In this document: positions 57,969-64,000 of the stretch, piece after piece | Numbering within the stretch: position 1 is the stretch's first letter | How the letters are laid out: each line of letters begins with the position of its first letter | From: Bartonella australis AUST/NH1 | GTDB taxonomy: Bacteria > Pseudomonadota > Alphaproteobacteria > Rhizobiales > Rhizobiaceae | Assembly (NCBI RefSeq): GCF_000341355.1 | Contig: NC_020300.1 | Coordinates: forward strand, 124,001-188,000 | Reading direction: 5' to 3' | DNA length: 64,000 bases | Position numbers and translations under genes: made by a program | Notes under the pieces: model-generated | Databases searched by the model: none | What the model saw: only the letters and a program-made list of their open reading frames with translations | What the model was told of the DNA's origin: nothing

Positions 57969-58991
57969 TTATGAACTAAGATCCATAAACTCTATCAGAG
58001 TCAAGGTGAGTACGCCTAGGACAAGGATAGAGCATATTGAAGTAATTATAACACGCCATCCTGCATCTTTTAATGAATGAAGATTAACTCCCAGTCCTAA
58101 TGCTGCCATTGAAATGACAGTGAATAATTGGGTGATGAACTTAATGGGGGTGAGGGCACTTTCGGGAATGAGTTCGCTTGATCGCGCGAGCATCATCACG
58201 ATAAAACCCATGATAAACCAAGGAACGAGGGTGTGTAAACGTAAGTGTATTTGTCCTGATTTGCGATAGATGATCGATAAAACAAGAATGAGAGGGCCTA
58301 ACATTAAAACCCGTACGAGTTTGACAATTGTTGCAATTTGAACACTTACGAAAGATACAGACGCTGTTGCCGCTAAAACTTGCGGCACAGCATAAACGGT
58401 CATGCCTGCGAGTACACCGTATTGAGTAAAAGATAAATTTAAAAGCGGCTGCAAAAAGGGCAGAACAAAAATAACAATAATTCCTAAAAGGGCGGTGAAG
58501 GCGATTGATGCAGCTATGTCTGAATGCTTAGCATTAATAACGGGCGCGGTCGCAACGATGGCCGAATTACCGCAAATAGCGTTACCGCAAGCAACCAACA
58601 TCGCTAAATGTCCAGAAAGCCCAAAAAGCCGCCCAATAAAAAAACTGGCAAGAATAGTTACAAATACAATGGATACGATGCCGATAAGCAAGTTCCAACC
58701 TGCTGAAAGAACAGTTTGGACGCTGATACTCGCACCTAAAAGCACAATAGCAATCTCGAGAAGCGTTTTGGCGCAGAAGTTTATCCCTTTTTGAAAATAT
58801 TGAGGAGGGTGAAAATAGCTGCGGACAAATGAACCCAATAAGATCGCTAAAACAAGGCTTTCAAGCCATGCTTCTGCGAAAAAGTATTTTTCCGCGATTT
58901 CTAAACCGTAGGCTAACGCTGATATGAGCACACACAATAAGATGCCGGGACCAAAATTATTCAGGAGAGATGGATTGTTTTTACTTGGCAT
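57969..58991 (-). CDS. YeiH/UPF0324 family membrane protein
   Basis: A 340-residue integral membrane protein with about ten helices. The VACGNAICGNSAIVATAPVI block and the GTLLEIAIVLLGASIS-like segment near residue 75 are typical of the YeiH (putative sulfate exporter) family. The transported substrate is not established. It is flanked by 590 bases on one side and by recR on the other and has no obvious functional partner here. Confidence 0.88.
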   Translation of the reverse strand: MPSKNNPSLLNNFGPGILLCVLISALAYGLEIAEKYFFAEAWLESLVLAILLGSFVRSYFHPPQYFQKGINFCAKTLLEIAIVLLGASISVQTVLSAGWNLLIGIVSIVFVTILASFFIGRLFGLSGHLAMLVACGNAICGNSAIVATAPVINAKHSDIAASIAFTALLGIIVIFVLPFLQPLLNLSFTQYGVLAGMTVYAVPQVLAATASVSFVSVQIATIVKLVRVLMLGPLILVLSIIYRKSGQIHLRLHTLVPWFIMGFIVMMLARSSELIPESALTPIKFITQLFTVISMAALGLGVNLHSLKDAGWRVIITSICSILVLGVLTLTLIEFMDLSS

Positions 58992-59043
58992 TTTGATACT
59001 TTATTTTAAGTAAAATAGATATGATGGGAAAGGAAAAAGAGTT

Positions 59044-59649
59044 TTAAAAATGTGTTCTTGCTTGTAGAGCAGCCGCCAAAGTCCCATCATCGAGATAATC
59101 CAGTTCCCCTCCGACCGGCACTCCGTGGGCGAGTCTGGTAATCTTAATTGAGAAATTAGAGAGTTGATCGGTGATGTAATGAGCCGTTGTTTGTCCTTCA
59201 ACGGTGGCGTTAACAGCTAGAATAACTTCTGCGACTGAGCCATTAATAACACGGTTTATCAACGAGGTAATATTGAGTTCGTCAGGGCCTATTCCATCTA
59301 ACGGAGACAGTCGCCCACCTAATACGTGATAACGTGCTGATAAAGTTTTGGCGCGTTCGAGGGCCCAAAGATCAGAAATATCTTCAACAACAATAATCGT
59401 TGTATCATCGCGGCGGGGATCTGTGCAAATTGAACAAGGATCAGCTGTATCGACATTGCCACAAACAGAACAGATGCGAACTTTGTTTTCTGCTTCCCGT
59501 ATTGCTGCCCCTAATGGCTCCAGCAATGTTTCCTTTTTTTTGATAAGATGAAGCGCCGCACGTCGTGCTGAACGCGGGCCGAGACCAGGTATCCGCGCTA
59601 GAAGTTGGATGAGATGCTCAATTTCAGGGCCTGCAATATGCTTAGACAT
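59044..59649 (-). CDS. recR: Recombination protein RecR
   Basis: A 201-residue protein with a helix-hairpin-helix start ([20 protein letters not shown]), a four-cysteine zinc finger ([16 protein letters not shown], about 57-72), a Toprim domain with [12 protein letters not shown] and the C-terminal [11 protein letters not shown]. With RecF and RecO it loads RecA at gaps; recF lies at 17-18 kb. It follows ybaB, as in nearly all dnaX-ybaB-recR clusters. Confidence 0.96.
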   Translation of the reverse strand: MSKHIAGPEIEHLIQLLARIPGLGPRSARRAALHLIKKKETLLEPLGAAIREAENKVRICSVCGNVDTADPCSICTDPRRDDTTIIVVEDISDLWALERAKTLSARYHVLGGRLSPLDGIGPDELNITSLINRVINGSVAEVILAVNATVEGQTTAHYITDQLSNFSIKITRLAHGVPVGGELDYLDDGTLAAALQARTHF

Positions 59650-59687
59650 AAATTATTATTCCAGGAAATTATATCAAATTTTATTCA

Positions 59688-60020
59688 TTAAAGGGGGAGT
59701 TTAAAACCCGGTGGAAGTGGTAATCCCGCTAATTCTACCGTTATCCTTTGGTTTTTTTCTGCAGCCGCCGCTTCAATTTTTACTTTTGCTTCATTATGAG
59801 CTGCCATAATAAGATCTTCAAGAATTTCGGTATCTTCGGGTTTGATTAGTGAAGGATCAATTTTGATCGCCGTTATGGTATTTTGGCCGTTCAAGGTGAC
59901 ACTGACGAGCCCGCCACCAGCTGTACCAGTTATTTGTAAGTTAGCTATTTCATCTTGGATTTGCCGCATTTTTTCTTGCATTTCTTTGGCTTTTTTCATC
60001 ATGCTCATCATATCACGCAT
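59688..60020 (-). CDS. YbaB/EbfC family nucleoid-associated protein
   Basis: A 110-residue protein starting [20 protein letters not shown], with the central [12 protein letters not shown] strand pair and the [11 protein letters not shown] tail typical of YbaB/EbfC. Family members form dimers that bind DNA. The gene lies between dnaX and recR with 15 and 38 bases of spacing, so the three are co-transcribed. Confidence 0.94.
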   Translation of the reverse strand: MRDMMSMMKKAKEMQEKMRQIQDEIANLQITGTAGGGLVSVTLNGQNTITAIKIDPSLIKPEDTEILEDLIMAAHNEAKVKIEAAAAEKNQRITVELAGLPLPPGFKLPL

Positions 60021-60034
60021 AGGGATCGACTTTC

Positions 60035-61963
60035 TTATTCATCATTTGTGTTATTATCATTTTCGTTTTTTAAGATATAGGAGGATAAATCAAGGTCTTT
60101 TTCTCGTTTTTTCAGACGGATATCTACAATTTTTGCTCCTGGAAAATGGTTAAGGATTTTCGCGACCTCAGGGTCAGTTTGTGCATCAGAAAAAAGAGAT
60201 TCTTGGACGGCAACGCCTTCTTCCTGTAAAGTTGGCCCGCCTCCTTTATCAACAAGAGTTATGGTCCAGTGTTGTTCTGTCCATTTATGCAGCATTTTTT
60301 TTATATCGTGGGCCAGTGAACGTGGAGCGTCTTCGGTAAATCTTAAAGTGATGTGTCCTGGTTCAAAAGAAACGGGATGGACAAATTCTTTAATAAGTAA
60401 TTTGAAATGCACTTCATTATGCCGTTCAGCCAGGTCAATGATATCAGCTAAAGAATTGATGGTCGCGGGCTTTTGTTTTTCGGTTTCCATTACTGATTGA
60501 TAAGGTTTTTTTTGTAAATTTTCACTATTTTTAAAGAGCTCAGTGGTTTGGGAAACTTTAGAGATTTCTGCCTTTTCTAAGGAGTCCGTATTTTCAGGCG
60601 TTTGAATTTTTAATGGATTTTCCGGTTGTAAGGAAAGGCTAGGCTGATTTTCCGAGTGTATTTCGAAATTTTTCTGGTTTTGTGATACATCTAAAATTTT
60701 TGAAGGAAAACCCGGATACGTAGCTTCAGTTATCGCAGTATTATGCACGTTTTGTGTTTTTTCATGGGCAGTGCGGTGAATAATTGAAGAATGCTCTTTT
60801 TCTTGAGTAAATTTTTTTAAAGCTTCATCAAGAGTTGGTAAATCGGCAGCGTGGGTGAGACGAATTAACAACATTTCGGCTGCTTGGATAGGGTGCGCAA
60901 CTTGACTAACTTCTTGTAGACCTTTGAGTAGCATCTGCCAGGTTCGAGAAAGAACACGTATGGAAAGTTTCTGCGAAAAGTCTAAGCTTCGCAGACGCTC
61001 ACTTTCCGTAAATGGTAGATTCTCTGCTATTTCTGGTGTTAAACGCAATCGTGTAACTAGGTGGTTAAAATCGGCTAATTCCGTTAACATGATGAAAGGA
61101 TCAGCCCCTGCATTATATTGACTACGTAATTCGTTTAGCGCCCCGACAATGTCTCCTTTCATAATAAATTCAAATAGATCAATGATACGTGTTTGATCAG
61201 ATAATCCCAACATTGTGCGCACTGAAATGGCACTAACTTTACCATTAGAGTGGGAAATTGCTTGGTCAAAAATAGATAACGCGTCGCGTGCAGAACCTTC
61301 TGAAGCACGTGCAATTATAGACAATGCTTGATCTTCTGCTTCAACTTTTTCATGTTCGGCGATTTTTCGCAAATGGGCCACCAAAATTTCTGATTCGATG
61401 CGTCTTAGGTCAAAACGCTGACAGCGCGAAAGAATTGTAACGGGCACTTTGCGAATTTCTGTCGTCGCAAAAATAAATTTTACGTGTGGCGGTGGTTCTT
61501 CAAGTGTCTTCAATAGGCCATTAAAAGCTTGCGTCGAGAGCATATGGACTTCGTCTATGATATAGATTTTGTAGCGCGCAGAAACAGGTCTGTAACGTAT
61601 TTGTTCAATGATTTCACGGATATCATCAATGCCAGTATGCGAAGCTGCGTCTATTTCTACGACATCGATGTGGCAGCCTTTGATGATTTGTGCGCAGTGT
61701 TCACCAATTGTACTAAAAGTGGTAGTTGGCCGGTCAATATCGTTTGTTTTATAGTTGAGAGCACGGGCTAAAATACGCGCTGTTGTGGTTTTTCCTACCC
61801 CACGAATTCCCGTTAACATCCATGCTTGCGCGATACGCCCTGTTTCGAAAGCGTTAGTAAGAGTACGCACCATCGCTTCCTGGCCGATAAGATCAGAGAA
61901 ATTTTGAGGCCGATATTTGCGCGCGAGAACGCGGTAAATCGTTTCTGCCGGCATATTTTCCAT
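60035..61963 (-). CDS. dnaX: DNA polymerase III subunits gamma/tau
   Basis: A clamp-loader ATPase of 642 residues: Walker [14 protein letters not shown] near 52, Walker [12 protein letters not shown] near 138 and sensor region [16 protein letters not shown]. Domain III follows, then a low-complexity hinge (about 390-520) and a C-terminal tau-like domain. It loads the DnaN clamp encoded at 16 kb. I use the ATG at 61963; a TTG four codons earlier is also in frame. The SRP RNA lies just upstream, as usual in alphaproteobacteria. Confidence 0.95.
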   Translation of the reverse strand: MENMPAETIYRVLARKYRPQNFSDLIGQEAMVRTLTNAFETGRIAQAWMLTGIRGVGKTTTARILARALNYKTNDIDRPTTTFSTIGEHCAQIIKGCHIDVVEIDAASHTGIDDIREIIEQIRYRPVSARYKIYIIDEVHMLSTQAFNGLLKTLEEPPPHVKFIFATTEIRKVPVTILSRCQRFDLRRIESEILVAHLRKIAEHEKVEAEDQALSIIARASEGSARDALSIFDQAISHSNGKVSAISVRTMLGLSDQTRIIDLFEFIMKGDIVGALNELRSQYNAGADPFIMLTELADFNHLVTRLRLTPEIAENLPFTESERLRSLDFSQKLSIRVLSRTWQMLLKGLQEVSQVAHPIQAAEMLLIRLTHAADLPTLDEALKKFTQEKEHSSIIHRTAHEKTQNVHNTAITEATYPGFPSKILDVSQNQKNFEIHSENQPSLSLQPENPLKIQTPENTDSLEKAEISKVSQTTELFKNSENLQKKPYQSVMETEKQKPATINSLADIIDLAERHNEVHFKLLIKEFVHPVSFEPGHITLRFTEDAPRSLAHDIKKMLHKWTEQHWTITLVDKGGGPTLQEEGVAVQESLFSDAQTDPEVAKILNHFPGAKIVDIRLKKREKDLDLSSYILKNENDNNTNDE

Positions 61964-62202
61964 CAATGATTCCAATCTTGAAGCTTCCTTGGATATTTTT
62001 GAAAGACGCGAAAAAACAGATTGAGGAATCCACCTTCATACAAAAAGATCTTCATCTCAACCAATTTATTTGTTTGAAGGAAAGGGAGTGGTTCATCTGA
62101 GGACACCCGAAACCCTTCTCTTCACGATTCCTAAAGCGCTATCGCAAAAAACTAAGGGCACTGTACCTAAAAATAACGAAAACGCAATTCGCTTAGTAAG
62201 GT

Positions 62203-62298
62203 AGGAGGCTGACATAGTGACCCGCATAAAACTCGTTAGGGCTGCTTCTTTCCAGATCTGACCCGGTTGGCGAGCAATCCGTCCACCACCAACCTCCC
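62203..62298 (-). ncRNA. ffs: Signal recognition particle RNA (4.5S)
   Basis: On the minus strand the conserved SRP domain IV is unmistakable: GGTCAGATCTGGAAAGAAGC followed by AGCC, the apical loop bound by Ffh. The 5' GGGAGG (near 62298) pairs with the 3' CCTCC (near 62204), closing a rod of about 95 bases. It lies about 240 bases upstream of dnaX on the same strand, the classic ffs-dnaX-ybaB-recR order. The ends are set by base pairing and may be off by a few bases. Confidence 0.9.
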
Positions 62299-62299
62299 G

Positions 62300-63174
62300 A
62301 TCTTATATTGTCGATTTAAAATGAAAAATCAAGCTAAGAAACAAACAACATCAAAATACCCACAACGCTCCCATTGACCTTGATCGCGAAAATTCTAGAC
62401 TACTAATTTCACTGAATATTTACATAAAATAGGATTAAAGGCTCAGAATTTTATCAATTATAATCTCCTGTGTCACAGTCTTTTCCAGCGATCTTTCATC
62501 AGCGAAGTTTCGGAGTTTGTGTTTTCCGTATTGAAGGGGGGCGCATATAGACGATGTAACGCCCTTAGAGGCAAAGACATCGCCTTTTAATTATTATATT
62601 ATTTTGCTTAGACACATTAAGAGTAAGTACTGATTCTTTTAGGCCGATGGCTAAAATAAATTATATTCCATATGTGATGAGCATGGCAACGGCTTTTGTA
62701 TCAGAAATCGGTTCTCTGGTTTCTCAAAGAGCTGTTTTCGTCTGCTATGATGGAATGGATATAATTTGATAAAGATAACATTATGGGTTGTTTTTCTTTT
62801 TTCATTGGCTTTCGTTCCAATAGCGTTTTTTATAGCAGATACTTGCAAGGTTTATCGCTACAAATTTTATCACTGCAACCGCGCTAAACTTACTTCATAA
62901 TCGTCAGGCTTATTAATGCTTCGTAGATTTATTTCGAATGCTACTTCAATTTTGTGGCTTATTGGACGAAGATCATAACGTTCAGAGGGTGGGCAGAGAG
63001 GGTAGCACCGAAGACATAACAAGACCAGCTCTCTTGCTTTTCCTTAAATTAAGCGTATTTTCAAAAATACTAGAAAGCGCGGCGTCTGTATTTAAAATAT
63101 ACTAAGACAAGTTGCACAAAATAAGCATCGTACTTTTTTCAGTAAAGAGATCTTACTGATTTTCAAGGATATTA
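62300..63174. other. Long intergenic region between ffs and kdsB
   Basis: Nearly 900 bases without a convincing gene; it must hold the ffs promoter. A 35-codon minus-strand frame at 62473-62580 is listed separately. A 65-codon frame at 62651-62848 (minus) has no ribosome site and no family resemblance. A perfect 7-bp hairpin TCAGTAA/TTACTGA at 63139-63159 is followed by four T residues on the plus strand. Confidence 0.4.
62473..62580 (-). CDS. Candidate 35-residue small protein, unidentified
   Basis: An ATG at 62580 opens 35 codons ending in a basic KDRWKRL tail, with an Arg/Pro-rich first half (LPLRALHRLYAPP). It is less AT-rich than its surroundings, and AAAGG lies just in front of the ATG, though very close. 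I do not recognise a family. It may be a small protein, part of a non-coding RNA, or chance. Confidence 0.25.
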   Translation of the reverse strand: MSLPLRALHRLYAPPFNTENTNSETSLMKDRWKRL

Positions 63175-63906
63175 CTATGCTAAAATTTTGCGTACTTTAT
63201 CAAGATCACGTTGTGTATCAATTCCCAAGGGAATGGTATTAATTATCTCTACATCGATACGCATATTGTCTTCCAATGCACGTAACTGCTCAAGTTTTTC
63301 ACGTTGTTCTAAGCTAGATGGTTTAAGTGTTACGAACCGTTCAAGTGCTTCGCGTCGGTAGGCGTATAACCCTATATGATGGTAAAGGGGACCTGATCCA
63401 TAAGGTGCTGTTGCACGAGTAAAGTAAAGGGCTCGGAGACGATTTTTGGCAATCGGCGTCCCAATAATTTTGACTATATTTTGGTCTGTTTTTTCACTTT
63501 CTTCAGTTATTTTTGCCCCCAAAGTTGCAATATCAGTTAAGCTGTTTTCTAAAGGCCGCAAGGCATTAATGATTTCATCGGGGGTTATCGTCGGTAAGTC
63601 ACCTTGTACGTTTAAAATGGTATTGTAGTGCCGCTCGGGATCAACGCTATTTAAAGCTTCATAAATGCGATCAGTTCCTGATTGGTGATCAAGGCGCGTT
63701 ATGATGCATTTGTGCCCACGAGCTGTGACTGCTTCGGCGATTTTTTCATGATCTGTCGCAACGATAGTGGGCCCTAATGCAGCTTTTTCTGCTTGCTCAG
63801 CGACATGAACGATCATCGGCTTGCCAGCGATCTCGGCTAACGCTTTTTCTGGTAAGCGAGTCGAACCCATACGGGCCGGTATGAGAATGAGCGGCCTAAA
63901 AGTCAT
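63175..63906 (-). CDS. kdsB: 3-deoxy-manno-octulosonate cytidylyltransferase
   Basis: A 243-residue nucleotidyltransferase starting [26 protein letters not shown], with the CMP-binding P-loop-like [33 protein letters not shown] and the C-terminal [14 protein letters not shown]. It activates Kdo with CTP for LPS inner-core synthesis in the cytosol. The ATG at 63906 has GGAG eight bases upstream; the frame is open 12 codons further. The last 94 bases of the window upstream of it contain no recognisable gene. Confidence 0.95.
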   Translation of the reverse strand: MTFRPLILIPARMGSTRLPEKALAEIAGKPMIVHVAEQAEKAALGPTIVATDHEKIAEAVTARGHKCIITRLDHQSGTDRIYEALNSVDPERHYNTILNVQGDLPTITPDEIINALRPLENSLTDIATLGAKITEESEKTDQNIVKIIGTPIAKNRLRALYFTRATAPYGSGPLYHHIGLYAYRREALERFVTLKPSSLEQREKLEQLRALEDNMRIDVEIINTIPLGIDTQRDLDKVRKILA

Positions 63907-64000
63907 AATAAGGCTCCAAATATTGTGTATGACGCGTCGCACAAATTATGATACTGTACATCGTAAATAAAACAAAGGTTTAAATTAGCGATAACGATAA

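Noticed and set aside
63139-63159. Terminator for kdsB
   Set aside because: The perfect 7-bp hairpin has its T residues on the plus strand, while kdsB is on the minus strand.
1-64000. tRNA, rRNA, CRISPR arrays, insertion sequences or phage genes
   Set aside because: Looked for T-loop motifs, spaced direct repeats, transposase and integrase motifs on both strands; none held up.

Overview
The window looks like a stretch of chromosome from a low-GC, host-associated alphaproteobacterium of the order Hyphomicrobiales (Rhizobiales), most probably Bartonella. The evidence is gene content and order: Irr-type Fur regulator divergent from fabA-fabB-fabI, GcrA, ccmABCDG divergent from acnA, rpsT-dnaA-dnaN-recF, cyoABCD, hslVU, rimP-nusA-ylxR-infB-rbfA-truB, rpsO-pnp, miaB-phoH-ybeY-corC-lnt-HTH-metK-trmB and ffs-dnaX-ybaB-recR, together with an AT-rich base composition and decayed biosynthetic genes. 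The species cannot be fixed from the sequence alone.

Layout. 1-2.4 kb: truncated secB, fxsA, a Tim44-like gene and an Smr-domain gene. 2.9-5.5 kb: argD, a collapsed argF and hslO. 6-6.5 kb: gcrA. 7.2-13.1 kb: the ccm haem-export/cytochrome c maturation genes and, divergently, aconitase, with a double Irr-type palindrome between them. 13.3-18.3 kb: rpsT and dnaA, dnaN, recF, then a broken aroQ. 19-23 kb: the cytochrome bo3 quinol oxidase operon cyoABCD, followed by an unusual degenerate 30-bp tandem repeat. 23.4-26.8 kb: fabI, fabB, fabA and divergent irr. 26.9-32.7 kb: SH3 and NlpC/P60 envelope genes, an M17 aminopeptidase with a degenerate copy of its own 3' end beside it, coaA and an asparaginase. 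32.9-40.5 kb: hslVU, an RsmC-like methyltransferase, pnp-rpsO and an MFS exporter. 40.6-49.7 kb: the translation-initiation/ribosome-maturation operon and metK-trmB. 49.8-57.4 kb: a regulator, lnt, corC, ybeY, phoH, miaB, rimI, tsaB. 58-64 kb: a YeiH-type membrane protein, recR, ybaB, dnaX, the SRP RNA and kdsB.

Nearly everything is core: replication, translation, fatty-acid and LPS synthesis, respiration and iron/haem control. I found no insertion sequence, phage gene, CRISPR array, tRNA or rRNA. The interesting material is reductive decay (argF with an internal deletion, aroQ with a stop plus a frameshift, a 3'-end duplication) and intergenic structure: the Irr-like palindromes, a hairpin in front of acnA, a 15-bp perfect inverted repeat near 57.7 kb, GANTC sites in front of gcrA, dnaA and dnaN, and a 30-bp-period repeat behind cyoD. 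I did not find a convincing new multi-gene system.
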